Origin: Microbacterium sp. A20 | GTDB lineage: Bacteria; Actinomycetota; Actinomycetes; Actinomycetales; Microbacteriaceae | DNA length: 52,717 bases | NCBI RefSeq assembly: GCF_004794515.1 | Contig: NZ_SSDF01000083.1 | Span: 1-52,717 of the forward strand | Reading direction: 5' to 3' | Shown: piece by piece, positions 1 to 10,580 of the stretch | How the letters are laid out: every line of letters begins with the position of its first letter | Numbering within the stretch: the stretch's first letter is position 1 | The notes under the pieces: model-generated | What the model was told of the DNA's origin: nothing | The model's input: the letters and a program-made list of their open reading frames with translations, nothing else | Database searches by the model: none | Made by a program: the position numbers and the translations under genes

Positions 1-60
1 AGGGCCGCCCCTGGGCCCCTGAGCCTGTCACCCTGGGTCCCTGAGCCTGTCGAAGGGCCA
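1..60. repeat. REP-like repeats
   Basis: Two copies of a short motif, the clearer being cctgagcctgtcgaaggg at about 41-58, sit before the GIY-YIG gene. The reverse complement of the same motif (cttcgacaagctcagcg) recurs at about 471-487, beyond that gene, so the gene lies between inverted copies. The left edge of the repeat is cut by the window start. It resembles extragenic palindromic repeats; no transposase is visible nearby. Confidence 0.6.
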
Positions 61-111
61 CGGTTATCCACACCCGGTCGTGGGCGATCTCGGTGCGCGC
101 GACCATGGATC

Positions 112-465
112 ATGGCGTGGACATACATCCTCAGGTGCACTGACGACAGCTTCTATACGGGAAGCACCAACGGCGATCTGGAAGCGCGCGTCTGGGAGCA
201 CAACAACGACGATCAGTTCGCCGCAGAGTTCACGCGACGAAGGCGACCTGTCGTGCTCGTGTACGCAGAGCATTTCGAGACGGTCGATGCGGCGTTCTTC
301 CGGGAGAAACAACTCCAGGGATGGAGTCGCCGCAAGAAGCTGGCCCTCATCGAGAACCGTGGGCATGACTTACCAGCCCTGTCGAGGTCAACCGGAGTCG
401 GGACTCTTCGACACGCTCAGCGGCACGGGGAGACGGAGACTCAGCACCCCAGGGACGCGACCTGA
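112..465 (+). CDS. GIY-YIG domain protein (UPF0213/YhbQ type)
   Basis: A 117-residue single-domain GIY-YIG protein. The opening MAWTYILRCTDDSFYTGSTN carries the paired tyrosines (YIL and YTG) of the family, followed by R and a helix with EHN; ARRRRPVVLVYAEHF and the E in FFREKQLQGWSRRKKLALI fit the rest of the fold. Proteins of this size are predicted structure-specific nucleases of unknown cellular role. The first ATG in frame (112) matches the family start. The C-terminal 30 residues or so run toward the repeat tract and look poorly conserved. The gene stands alone between REP-like repeats in inverted orientation. Confidence 0.8.
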   Translation: MAWTYILRCTDDSFYTGSTNGDLEARVWEHNNDDQFAAEFTRRRRPVVLVYAEHFETVDAAFFREKQLQGWSRRKKLALIENRGHDLPALSRSTGVGTLRHAQRHGETETQHPRDAT

Positions 466-740
466 CGCTTCGACAAGCTCAGCGACCCAGGCAGGGGGAA
501 GTTCAGCGACCCAGGCAGGGGGAAGTTCAGCGACCCAGGCAGGGGGAAGCTCAGCGACCCAGCCAGGGGGAAGCTCAGCGAACCAGGCAGGGGGAAGCTC
601 AGCGAACCAGGAGGGGGAAGCTCAGCGAACCAGGAGGGGGAAGCTCAGCGAACCAGGCAGGGGGAAGCTCAGCAAACCAGGCAGGGGGAAGCTCAGCGCC
701 CCAGGGAGGGAGAAGCTCAGCGCCCCAGGGAGGGGGAAGC
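466..740. repeat. tandem 23-24 bp repeat tract
   Basis: From about 484 to 735 there are about eleven head-to-tail units of 24 bp (two of them 23 bp), each built on cagggggaagctcagcg followed by accca/accagg. The first unit grows directly out of a REP-like copy (cttcgacaagctcagcg), so the array looks like expansion of half of that repeat. Units differ by single substitutions (gttcagc/gctcagc, caggcag/cagggag). The last unit overlaps the 3' end of the DUF1990 gene on the minus strand. Confidence 0.85.
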
Positions 741-1208
741 GGCGGCTGCATCCCGGACGATCTGCACGTAGCGCGCGTGGGTCGCCCGCTGCACCATGCG
801 CAGCGCCGGGCCGAGCAGACTCCAGAACCAGGTCGACGGAGACGAGATGGATCGCGCAGTGAACACGCCGTTCTCATCGATCCGAAACGACTCCTCTCCG
901 TAGATCGGATGCCCAGGACGCGTCTCGTACCCGAACCCGCTCTCATCCGCCCAGACGATCCTCACCGGCTCGACGAAGCGCACGCCGAAGAGACGCTTCG
1001 CGAGCGTGCCCTCGAGCCCAGGCGCGGGTGCAGTGTCAGGCACCTCGAACCCAGCGCGGCGCTTGAACTCCCACGAACTCACCAGCGCGGCGACGGCATC
1101 GCGTGCCGCCGGGTCGACCACGGTCGAGTGCTCGGAGATCCGCATCCCATCAGGCGCAGTCGCGATTGGATGACGTGTCATCCCGCGCTCGTACACCGGC
1201 AGCGGCAC
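717..1208 (-). CDS. DUF1990 family protein
   Basis: A 163-residue protein of the DUF1990 family, function unknown. The diagnostic stretch is FGYETRPGHPIYGEESFRID, where family members have a Y/G-T-L-PGHPxxGEExF pattern, followed by FTARSISSPSTWFWSLLGPALRMVQ. Length is normal for the family. The start is a GTG only three bases after the lepA stop on the same strand, so it is probably co-transcribed with lepA and translated by reinitiation. The last residues (AAAASPSLGR) and the stop lie inside the last unit of the tandem repeat, so its C-terminus may have been altered by repeat expansion. Confidence 0.8.
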   Translation of the reverse strand: MPLPVYERGMTRHPIATAPDGMRISEHSTVVDPAARDAVAALVSSWEFKRRAGFEVPDTAPAPGLEGTLAKRLFGVRFVEPVRIVWADESGFGYETRPGHPIYGEESFRIDENGVFTARSISSPSTWFWSLLGPALRMVQRATHARYVQIVRDAAAASPSLGR

Positions 1209-1211
1209 GCG

Positions 1212-3065
<1,854 letters not shown>

Positions 3066-3129
3066 GTCCCCTCGATTCTACGGTCAGGCGGCGGCAAACC
3101 CCGATTCGCGTGATGCTCCGCCGGGAAAG

Positions 3130-3165
3130 CACACTGGGCGGCCCCCGAGGGGACCGCCCAGTGTG
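3130..3165 (-). terminator. intrinsic terminator of the peptide-binding lipoprotein gene
   Basis: A perfect 12-bp inverted repeat, 3130-3141 (cacactgggcgg) with 3154-3165, extended inward by cccc/gggg. Read on the minus strand it follows the stop of the solute-binding lipoprotein gene by 16 bases and is followed by GCTTT. It separates that gene from lepA. Confidence 0.8.
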
Positions 3166-3180
3166 TGGTGCGAACGGGGC

Positions 3181-4911
3181 TTACTTGGCCCAGCCCACGT
3201 TCTGCCAGAAGTTCGTGCCGGTGGTCGACTCGAACTGCGAAGGACCGTAGTTCACGAGACCGTCGGCGATCGCGTACTGGTTCGGACGTGCCGCCAGCGG
3301 GATCGTCACGGCTTCGCTCATGATGATCTTGTCGATCTCCTTGGCGATCTCGAGACGTGCCTCGGGGTCGAGCTCAGCGTTGGCTTCCGTCCAGAGACCA
3401 TCCAGACGCTCATCCGCGACGCCGGGGAAGTTCTGACCCGAGTCGGCCGGGCTGAAGATCGACTCCGTCGAGGAGATCGGGAACGGCGTACCCTGCCACG
3501 CGAAGATCGTCGCCTCGAAGTCACGCGTCTCGGTCGTGATGTACTTCGTGAAGAAGTCTGCCGACGGGACGGTGTCGATCTTGACGTCGAAGCCCGCCTT
3601 GGCGGCCATCGGCTGGATCTGCTGCGAGAGGATCGCCGAGTTCGGGGTCTCCGAGGGGATCACGAGGCGAACGGTCAGCTTGGTGCCGTCCTTCTCGCGG
3701 ATGCCCTTGTCACCCTCGACCCAGCCCGCGTCTTCCAGCTGCTTCTTGGCGGCGTCGACGTCGAACGCGATGTCCGCGCTGTCGTCTTCGTAGCCGTTCT
3801 GACCGTTGAGGAAGATGAGGTTGTTGAGGACCTCGGGCTCGACGCCCAGCGGCTCGATGACGGCCTGAGCCATGATCTGACGGTCGAGCGACTTCGCGAA
3901 GGCCTGACGGACGGCGACGTCCTCGAACACGCCGGCGGTGCCGTTGAGCGTGACGTGGCTGTACGTGACGCCCTTCGAGTTCAGGATCTCGGAGTCGGAG
4001 CGTGCCTTCGCGGACTCGAGCGTGTCGACGCTGGAGTTGATCGGGATCGCGTCGAACTCCTTGTTGGCGAACGCCTGGCCGACCGTCGAGCGGTCCGTGG
4101 CCTTGTAGTTGATCGTGTCGAGCTTCGGCTTGTCGCCCCACCACGTGGGGTTCGGCTCGAACGTGATCGTCTTGCCGGTCGCGTCGAACTTGCTCACGAT
4201 GAACGGACCGCCGGAGACGTAGGTCGAGCCGTCGGCAGCGAACGGACCGTTCGCCCATGCCGTGTTGAAGCTCTCCGGGGTCGCCGTGAGCCAGCGGGGG
4301 TAGATCGTGCCGGTGCCGAGGATGGAAGGCCAGTCGGCGTTCTTGTTCGCGAACGTGATCAGCACATCCTGGTCGTTCTCGCCGGCCTCGATCGAGGCGA
4401 CGTCCGACCAGACGTTGGTGGAGGTCGGGGCGAACGCCTCGTTCTTGCCGTTGAGGGCGTTGAACTGGCCCTGGAAGTCCTGAACACCGATGGGGGTGCC
4501 ATCGGACCAGACGGCGTCAGGGTTGACCTTGACCTCGACGACCTGGGGGTCCTCGCTCTTCAGCTCGACCGACGTGGCGAAGTTCGGGTCGGCTTCCCAG
4601 CTGCCGTCCTCCTTGATGACCACGAAGCCGGGGGTGAACAGGCTCGAGATCGTGTTGTCGTCGACGGTGCCGGCATCGAGGTTGTAGAGGTTCCAGTTGG
4701 CCGGCGTCTCGTCGAGCGGCAGGTTCAGCGTGCCGCCGTCCTTGATGGCGTCGCGGTCAGCGGCGACCCAGCCGGTCGCGGGAAGCGCCTCCGGCGAGGA
4801 ACCGCCGTCGCCGTCTCCTCCGCCGTTCGTAGCGGGCGCGCACGCAGAGAGCGCCAGCGCGACGCCGGCGATTCCGGCGAGGGCCGCCCATTTCTTGGAG
4901 TTCGACTTCAT
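3181..4911 (-). CDS. ABC transporter substrate-binding lipoprotein, family 5 (peptide type)
   Basis: Extracellular binding lipoprotein for an oligopeptide/dipeptide-type importer, 576 residues. The signal peptide ends in LALSAC (lipobox, lipidated Cys about residue 25), followed by a Gly/Ser-rich linker. Family 5 features include GTLNLPLDETPANWNLYN near the N-terminus, the DNTISSLFTPG region, and WSDGTPIGVQDFQ (the usual WsDGtPltAeDv motif). I chose the ATG at 4911 because it has ggggagatc just upstream and begins the positively charged signal peptide MKSNSKKW; an in-frame start 36 bases further upstream would add a meaningless tail. The gene is divergent from the permease/ATPase operon, an arrangement that fits one transporter with a separately expressed, abundant binding protein. 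Confidence 0.93.
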   Translation of the reverse strand: MKSNSKKWAALAGIAGVALALSACAPATNGGGDGDGGSSPEALPATGWVAADRDAIKDGGTLNLPLDETPANWNLYNLDAGTVDDNTISSLFTPGFVVIKEDGSWEADPNFATSVELKSEDPQVVEVKVNPDAVWSDGTPIGVQDFQGQFNALNGKNEAFAPTSTNVWSDVASIEAGENDQDVLITFANKNADWPSILGTGTIYPRWLTATPESFNTAWANGPFAADGSTYVSGGPFIVSKFDATGKTITFEPNPTWWGDKPKLDTINYKATDRSTVGQAFANKEFDAIPINSSVDTLESAKARSDSEILNSKGVTYSHVTLNGTAGVFEDVAVRQAFAKSLDRQIMAQAVIEPLGVEPEVLNNLIFLNGQNGYEDDSADIAFDVDAAKKQLEDAGWVEGDKGIREKDGTKLTVRLVIPSETPNSAILSQQIQPMAAKAGFDVKIDTVPSADFFTKYITTETRDFEATIFAWQGTPFPISSTESIFSPADSGQNFPGVADERLDGLWTEANAELDPEARLEIAKEIDKIIMSEAVTIPLAARPNQYAIADGLVNYGPSQFESTTGTNFWQNVGWAK

Positions 4912-5278
4912 CGATCTCCCCCTTCTATCGTTTCGTGCAGACTGCACAGGACTCGTCCGAACCGGAGACCGAAGACAGCGACCGGCTATGGAGCAACATC
5001 ATCGATGATCGCCCCGTACACCGGCATGTCAGGCCCGTGTTGTCCGGATCGTTACCTAGTTGTCGTTCAAACCGCATCGTCGTGCGGGGTGAAACGGGGT
5101 CGCGCCGTGGCTGACATCGCGTCGCGTCGGCCCGACCGCCGTGAACATGGCAACATGGGGAGCCTGCCGGCGATCGAAGGGGATATGCCGGCGTTTTGGA
5201 AAGACGGTCTCGGGTGCCTAGAGTAGCGAGGCCGCAACAGATGTCGGCTGCGCGGCGATCCCGCGCCGAAGGAGCTCC
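4912..5278. promoter_or_regulatory. divergent intergenic region of the peptide ABC transporter
   Basis: A 367-base non-coding gap between the divergent binding-protein gene and permease operon, so promoters for both must lie here. The segment 5030-5100 (cgttacctagttgtcgttcaaac and neighbours) is less GC-rich than its surroundings. I could not assign -35/-10 boxes confidently. The permease has a strong ribosome site, gaaggag, at about 5268. Open frames crossing this gap show no protein-like sequence. Confidence 0.5.
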
Positions 5279-6259
5279 ATGATCGGATTCATCGCCAAGC
5301 GTTTGGTGAACTATCTCATCCTCACCGTCATCGCCACCCTGGCCGGCTACGCACTCGTCTCCACCACTCTTCAGCCGGCGGCACGGTTCCTCGGCAAGAA
5401 TCCCCCCGTCCCGCAGTCCAGCATCGACGCGGCGCTCGACAAGATGGGCGTCAACCCCGACGTCTCCCTGCTGCAGCGCATGTGGGACTGGCTCGTGCAG
5501 TTCGTCACCACCGGCTCCCTGGGGATCTCCACTCGCAGCACCGAGGTGACGGCCGACATCATCGAACGTGCCGGCACGAGCCTCCGACTTCTCATCATCG
5601 GCACCATTCTCGGAGCGGTCTTCGGAATTCTGCTCGGCGTGTGGGGGGCCATCCGGCAGTACCGCGCGAGCGATCAGATCATCACCTACGCGTCGTTCAC
5701 GGTGCTCGCGACCCCGATCTTCGTGATCGCGGTGCTCCTCATGATCGGCGCGACCTGGGTCAACAACGCGTCCGGTCAGCAGCTCATCAACTTCACCGGC
5801 GAGTACAGCGTCGGGGTCACCGGGTTCTGGCCCGTCATAGGCGATCGAATAGCGCATCTGCTGCTGCCCACGATCGCGCTCACCGTGACCGCGGCGGCCT
5901 CCTACTCCCGGTACCAGCGCAGCGCCATGCTCGACGTGCTCTCCTCGGACTTCATCCGTACGGCACGCGCGAAGGGGCGGACCCGCGGATCCGCCATCAT
6001 GCGTCACGGCGTGCGCGTCGCGCTGATCCCCATGTCGACCTTCTTCGCCTATTCGTTCGGCACCATCCTGGCGGGCGCGGCCGTGACGGAGAAGATCTTC
6101 AGCTGGCACGGCATGGGCGAATATCTCATCGACTCCGTGTCGAACAACGACATCAACGCCGCGACAGGCTCGATCCTGTTCGCCGCGATCCTGGTGCTCA
6201 TCGCGGGCACGCTGGCCGACGTCCTCTACGCGGCCCTCGACCCCCGAGTGAGGATGTGA
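5279..6259 (+). CDS. ABC transporter permease, DppB/OppB type
   Basis: First membrane subunit of the peptide-type importer, 326 residues. An N-terminal membrane segment (MIGFIAKRLVNYLILTVIAT) is followed by a long extracytoplasmic region and about five more membrane segments. The cytoplasmic EAA loop that contacts the ATPase is visible as DFIRTARAKGRTRGSAIMRHGVR, and the C-terminal half has the usual AAVTEKIFSWHGMGEYLIDS. The ATG has gaaggag at the proper distance. It is followed after one base by the second permease, so it is the first gene of a tightly packed operon. Confidence 0.93.
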   Translation: MIGFIAKRLVNYLILTVIATLAGYALVSTTLQPAARFLGKNPPVPQSSIDAALDKMGVNPDVSLLQRMWDWLVQFVTTGSLGISTRSTEVTADIIERAGTSLRLLIIGTILGAVFGILLGVWGAIRQYRASDQIITYASFTVLATPIFVIAVLLMIGATWVNNASGQQLINFTGEYSVGVTGFWPVIGDRIAHLLLPTIALTVTAAASYSRYQRSAMLDVLSSDFIRTARAKGRTRGSAIMRHGVRVALIPMSTFFAYSFGTILAGAAVTEKIFSWHGMGEYLIDSVSNNDINAATGSILFAAILVLIAGTLADVLYAALDPRVRM

Positions 6260-6260
6260 C

Positions 6261-7178
6261 ATGACGCTCGATCCCACACAGCTCGACGCTCCGCCGCTCG
6301 AGCCGGAGAACGAGGAGTCTCCGTCGATCCCCCGGTGGCGGCTGATCCTGGTCCGCACTTTCTCGACCAAGCGCGCCTGGATCGGCGCCGGCGTGCTCGT
6401 GCTGATGTTCCTGCTCGCCTACGTCGGCCCGCTGCTCTACCCGTGGTCCGCGACCGATCAGGACTACCTGTCGTTCAACAAGGGTCCGAGCCTCGACCAC
6501 TGGTTCGGCACCGACACGATCGGCCAGGACATCTTCGCCCAGTCGATGGCCGGCCTGCAGAAGTCCCTGCTCATCGGCCTCATCGTCGGACCGGTCACGG
6601 CCATCATCGCCGGGCTCGTCGGCGCGATCGCCGGGTATGTCGGCGGGGCATGGGACCGGGTGATCGTCTGGATCATCGACCTGCTCCTCGTGCTGCCGAG
6701 CTTCTACATCCTGGTCCTGCTGAGCCCCCTGTTCAAAGACCTGGCCTGGGTCGCGCTCGTCGTGTTCCTCCCCCTCTTCGGCTGGATGGTGCTCGCGAGG
6801 GTCATCCGCGGTCAGACCATGTCGCTGCGCGAGCGCGACTACGTCAAGGCGGCGCGCTTCATGGGCGTCGGCGGTTTCACGATCATCCGCCGGCACATCA
6901 TCCCCAACGTGGCTTCGCTCCTGATCATCGACGCGACGCTGGGTGTCGGCGCCGCGATCCTCGCCGAGACCACGCTGAGCTACTTCGGCTTCGGCATCCA
7001 GCCGCCCGACGTGTCGCTCGGCACGCTGCTCGCTGCGGGAAGCGCCGCGGCGACCACCCGTCCCTGGCTCTTCATCCCGCCGGCGATCATCCTCGTCGCC
7101 ACCGTGCTCGCGTCGAGTCTGCTCGGAGATGCCCTGCGTGACGCCGTCGACCCGACCTCGGAGAACAACCGTGCCTGA
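6261..7178 (+). CDS. ABC transporter permease, DppC/OppC type
   Basis: Second membrane subunit, 305 residues. After a cytoplasmic N-terminus and the first membrane segment comes the HWFGTDTIGQDIFAQ sequence typical of DppC proteins (GTDxxGrDvfsr). Five further membrane segments and the EAA loop (YVKAARFMGVGGFTIIRRHI) follow, then the conserved ETTLSYFGFGIQPPDVSLG. It starts one base after the DppB stop and overlaps the ATPase start by eight bases, so the three genes are translationally coupled. Confidence 0.93.
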   Translation: MTLDPTQLDAPPLEPENEESPSIPRWRLILVRTFSTKRAWIGAGVLVLMFLLAYVGPLLYPWSATDQDYLSFNKGPSLDHWFGTDTIGQDIFAQSMAGLQKSLLIGLIVGPVTAIIAGLVGAIAGYVGGAWDRVIVWIIDLLLVLPSFYILVLLSPLFKDLAWVALVVFLPLFGWMVLARVIRGQTMSLRERDYVKAARFMGVGGFTIIRRHIIPNVASLLIIDATLGVGAAILAETTLSYFGFGIQPPDVSLGTLLAAGSAAATTRPWLFIPPAIILVATVLASSLLGDALRDAVDPTSENNRA

Positions 7179-9231
7179 ACCCCTGCTTCGCGTCCGCGAC
7201 CTCAACGTCACCTTCGAGACGAAGGCCCGCACCGTCCACGCGGTGCGCGGCGTCAACTACGAGGTCAACCGGGGAGAGTTCCTGGCGATCGTCGGCGAGT
7301 CCGGTTCGGGCAAGTCCGTGTCGTCGATGGCGGTCATGGGCCTTCTCCCGAGTACCGCCCAGGTATCCGGCTCGATCACGTATGACGGCACCGAGCTCCT
7401 GGGCTCCACCGACCGGCAGCTGTCGAAGATGCGCGGCTCCGACATCGCGATGATCTTCCAGGACCCGCTCTCGGCGCTGACGCCGGTCTACACGATCGGC
7501 CAGCAGATCATCGAGGGCCTCAAGCTGCACCAGCCGGGACTCAGCACCCAGGCGCTGGAGGCCCGCGCGGTCGAGCTGCTCGACATCGTGGGCATCCCGG
7601 AGCCCCGCCGACGCGTGAAGTCGTTCCCGCACGAGTTCTCGGGCGGCATGCGCCAGCGTGCGATGATCGCCATCGCGATCGCCAACGACCCGAAGCTGAT
7701 CATCGCCGATGAGCCGACGACCGCGCTCGACGTCACCATCCAGGCGCAGATCCTCGACGTGCTCCAGACCGCCAAGGAGATCACCGGCGCCGCCGTGGTG
7801 CTCATCACACACGATCTCGGCGTCGTGGCCGGCAACGCGGACCGCGTGGCCGTCATGTACGCGGGCAGGATCGTCGAGACCGCCCCCGTGGACGACCTGT
7901 TCGCCCGCCCGGCCATGCCGTACACGATCGGTCTCCTGCGGTCGATGCCGAACATGGTCGACCAGCGGTCGGCGCGGCTGGTACCGCTCGAGGGCCGTCC
8001 GCCGCTGCTCACCGAGATCCCCACCGGCTGCCCGTTCGCCGATCGCTGCCCCGCGGTGATCTCGGCGTGCCACGACATCGAACCGGACCTGGTTCCGGTT
8101 GCCCCGATGCAGGCCGCGGCGTGCATCCGCGCGACCGAGATCGTCGACGGCCGCCTCCCCCGCGACGAGGTCTTCTCCCCGCCGGCGCCTGCGGAAGAGG
8201 TCGTGCGCGAGGTCGAGACCCGCGGCACCGTGCTCAAGGTCGAAGACCTCAAGCGGCACTTCCCGCTCACCAAGGGCACCGTCTTCCGCCGTCGTATCGG
8301 CACCGTCCGTGCGGTCGACGGCGTCAGCTTCGAGCTGGAGGGCGGCAAGACCCTCGGCCTGGTCGGCGAGTCCGGCTGCGGCAAATCGACCACCGTCATG
8401 GAGGTGATGGAGCTCGCCAAGCCGCAGTCGGGGCGGGTCGCCGTCAACGGCATCGACACGGCTTCACTCTCCCCGGCCCAGCGTCGCGCGCTCCGGACCG
8501 ACATCCAGATCGTGTTCCAGGACCCGGCGGCCTCACTCGATCCGCGCATGACCGTCGAGGAACTCATCGGCGAACCGCTCACGGTGCACGACGTCCCGGC
8601 GAAGGAGATCTCGCGCCGCGTGCGCCGGATGCTCGAGCTCGTCGGCCTCGAGCCGAGCTATGCCCGTCGTTACCCGCACGAGTTCTCCGGGGGGCAGCGC
8701 CAGCGCATCGGCATCGCCCGCGCCCTCGTGGTCGAGCCGAAGATCCTCGTCCTCGACGAGCCGGTCTCGGCGCTCGATGTCTCGGTGCAGGCCGGCGTGA
8801 TCAACCTGCTCGAAGACCTGAAGCAGCAGCTCGGGCTCTCGTACCTGTTCGTCGCCCATGACCTCGCCGTGGTGCGTCACATCGCCGACGACGTGGCGGT
8901 GATGTACCTCGGGCGCATCATCGAGTACGGCGACGTCGATGAGATCTTCAGCAACCCGCGCCACCCGTACACGCGCGCGCTGCTGTCGGCCGTGCCGGTC
9001 CCCGACCCGCAGATCGAGCGCACAAGGGAGCGCATCCTCCTCTCCGGAGACCTGCCGTCGCCGACCGAGACGATCACGGGTTGCGCGTTCCGCACGCGGT
9101 GCCCGCTCTACGCGATCCTCCCTCCGGAGCAGCAGGCCGAGTGCGAGACCAGGTCGCCGGAGCTGCGGCCCGTGGAGGGACGCGACGTCTCCTGCCACTG
9201 GGCGGAGCAGGACATCCTGCAGACCGCGTGA
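7171..9231 (+). CDS. fused double ABC ATPase (DppD-DppF type)
   Basis: A 686-residue ATPase carrying both nucleotide-binding domains of a peptide-type importer in one chain. The first domain has Walker A GESGSGKS, signature FSGGMRQR and Walker B ADEPTTALD; the second has GESGCGKS, FSGGQRQR and LDEPVSALD. Each is followed by the oligopeptide ATPase C-terminal extension with its Cys cluster (GCPFADRCP and GCAFRTRCPLY), which in some family members holds an iron-sulfur cluster. The GTG at 7171, inside the permease 3' end, fits the family N-terminus PEPLLRVRDLNVTF; an earlier ATG would add a tail that merely reads the permease in another frame. Such fusions are common in actinobacteria. Confidence 0.93.
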   Translation: MPEPLLRVRDLNVTFETKARTVHAVRGVNYEVNRGEFLAIVGESGSGKSVSSMAVMGLLPSTAQVSGSITYDGTELLGSTDRQLSKMRGSDIAMIFQDPLSALTPVYTIGQQIIEGLKLHQPGLSTQALEARAVELLDIVGIPEPRRRVKSFPHEFSGGMRQRAMIAIAIANDPKLIIADEPTTALDVTIQAQILDVLQTAKEITGAAVVLITHDLGVVAGNADRVAVMYAGRIVETAPVDDLFARPAMPYTIGLLRSMPNMVDQRSARLVPLEGRPPLLTEIPTGCPFADRCPAVISACHDIEPDLVPVAPMQAAACIRATEIVDGRLPRDEVFSPPAPAEEVVREVETRGTVLKVEDLKRHFPLTKGTVFRRRIGTVRAVDGVSFELEGGKTLGLVGESGCGKSTTVMEVMELAKPQSGRVAVNGIDTASLSPAQRRALRTDIQIVFQDPAASLDPRMTVEELIGEPLTVHDVPAKEISRRVRRMLELVGLEPSYARRYPHEFSGGQRQRIGIARALVVEPKILVLDEPVSALDVSVQAGVINLLEDLKQQLGLSYLFVAHDLAVVRHIADDVAVMYLGRIIEYGDVDEIFSNPRHPYTRALLSAVPVPDPQIERTRERILLSGDLPSPTETITGCAFRTRCPLYAILPPEQQAECETRSPELRPVEGRDVSCHWAEQDILQTA

Positions 9232-9806
9232 TCGGTCGTCGTGGCGTCAGCGGGCGCGGCACGGAGCGCATCGTCGTCCGCGGCGCATCGGGCTGGTGGA
9301 TCAGCGGTGTGCTGGCGGCGCTGTTCGCGTACCTCCTCATCGATGCGGCGATCCGCGCGGAGTGGGCGATCGTGCTCCTCTCCCTGCCGTGGATGGGCTT
9401 CGTCCTGCTGGTGTGCTGGATGCTGCTGATCCGGCCCTGCCTGATCGTCGCGCCCTCCACGCTCACCGTGGTCAACGTCTTCCGCACGCACACCATCCCC
9501 TGGCGCGAGGTGGCCGCGCTTCAAGTGCGATACCAGCTCGTCGTCGAGTTGACGGACGGCACCACGATCCGCGCCTGGGGTTCACCCACCGTCCAGCCGC
9601 GCCGGGACCGGGATGCCGACGTGTCGGCGCCGAACCGCTCCCGCGCCTTCGTCGGGGTCGTCGAAGCCATCGACCGGGCGCGCGACGACGTCGGGCGTGC
9701 ACCGACAGGTTCGGACTCGCGAACCGTGAGCATCGCGTGGCGACCGCTCCTCGCGATCGTCCTGGCCCTGGCCCTCGGGGTGACGACCGCAGGACTGCTT
9801 CTCTGA
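9228..9806 (+). CDS. small PH-domain-like membrane protein
   Basis: A 192-residue protein starting at a GTG that shares four bases (GTGA) with the ATPase stop, hence coupled to the transporter operon. Two membrane segments come early (about residues 22-40 and 45-65), then a soluble beta-rich part with LTVVNVFRTHTIPWREVAALQ, the pattern of bacterial PH-like domains (V-N-x-x-R-x-x-x-I-P-W-x-x-V), and a last membrane segment at the C-terminus. Function is unknown; it need not belong to peptide transport. An upstream in-frame ATG at 9081 would only read through the ATPase gene in another frame. Confidence 0.7.
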   Translation: MIGRRGVSGRGTERIVVRGASGWWISGVLAALFAYLLIDAAIRAEWAIVLLSLPWMGFVLLVCWMLLIRPCLIVAPSTLTVVNVFRTHTIPWREVAALQVRYQLVVELTDGTTIRAWGSPTVQPRRDRDADVSAPNRSRAFVGVVEAIDRARDDVGRAPTGSDSRTVSIAWRPLLAIVLALALGVTTAGLLL

Positions 9807-9848
9807 CGAGGAGTCTCGGAGCAGGCGCCGAGATCCTATGCTGAACGC

Positions 9849-10580
9849 GTGAGCGCACAGATCGTCCTCGTGCACGGCATCCGCACGTCCGCCACGATGT
9901 GGCGCGCGCAGCTCGCCTATCTCGATGCTCACGGTTACGCCGCCACGGCCGTCGACCTGCCGGGGCACGGCACCCGGATGGGCGAGGATTTCACGCTCCA
10001 TGAGGCGCTGCACACGATCGATGCGGCGGTTCGAGCAGCGGCTGAGAAGGGGCCCGTCGTGCTCGTCGGTCACTCGATGGGAGGCCTGCTCTGCCTCGCC
10101 TATGTCGGCGGAGCGGACAAGCCGCCGGTCGCCGCTCTGGTCGCCGCAGCGTGCACCTCGCTCCCCCGCGGCGCAGGACTCCGGGCCTACCGACTGTTCG
10201 CCAGGGCCGTCGACTCGCTGCCGGACCGCGGAATGTGGCTCACGGCGCGCATGCTCGAGGCCACCATCCCCGCCGAGACGCGGTCGGACTTCGCCGCGGG
10301 CGGCTATGCGCTCGACACGCAGGATGCCGCGCTCCGCAGCCTCGCGACCCTCGACATCGCCACCGCCGTCCCTCGGATCACGATCCCCCTCTGGTTCGTC
10401 AACGGTCAGTACGACCAGCTGCGACTGAACGAGACGCTCTTCCGTCGCCTCGCCCCGCATGCCGAGCTGATCGTCGTTCCGCGCACGACCCATCTGGTGA
10501 CGGCCATGCGTCCGCGGATCTTCAACGCGGTGGTGCAGGTGGCGATCGCGACGGTGGAGCAGGAGCCGGCTCGGTCATGA
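9849..10580 (+). CDS. alpha/beta hydrolase
   Basis: A 243-residue cytosolic alpha/beta hydrolase. The oxyanion-side motif VLVHGIRTSATMW is at the N-terminus, the nucleophile elbow GHSMGG places the catalytic Ser near residue 76, the acid is probably Asp in VNGQYDQ and the His in PRTTHLV. Substrate is unknown. It starts with GTG. Its stop overlaps the stop of the convergent MFS gene by six bases, so no terminator separates them. Confidence 0.88.
   Translation: MSAQIVLVHGIRTSATMWRAQLAYLDAHGYAATAVDLPGHGTRMGEDFTLHEALHTIDAAVRAAAEKGPVVLVGHSMGGLLCLAYVGGADKPPVAALVAAACTSLPRGAGLRAYRLFARAVDSLPDRGMWLTARMLEATIPAETRSDFAAGGYALDTQDAALRSLATLDIATAVPRITIPLWFVNGQYDQLRLNETLFRRLAPHAELIVVPRTTHLVTAMRPRIFNAVVQVAIATVEQEPARS

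Noticed and set aside
484..735. Tandem repeat array as a CRISPR
   Set aside because: Units follow one another without unique spacers, and no cas genes are near.
8877..9198. Minus-strand frames inside the ABC ATPase gene
   Set aside because: Antisense shadows of a well-supported gene.
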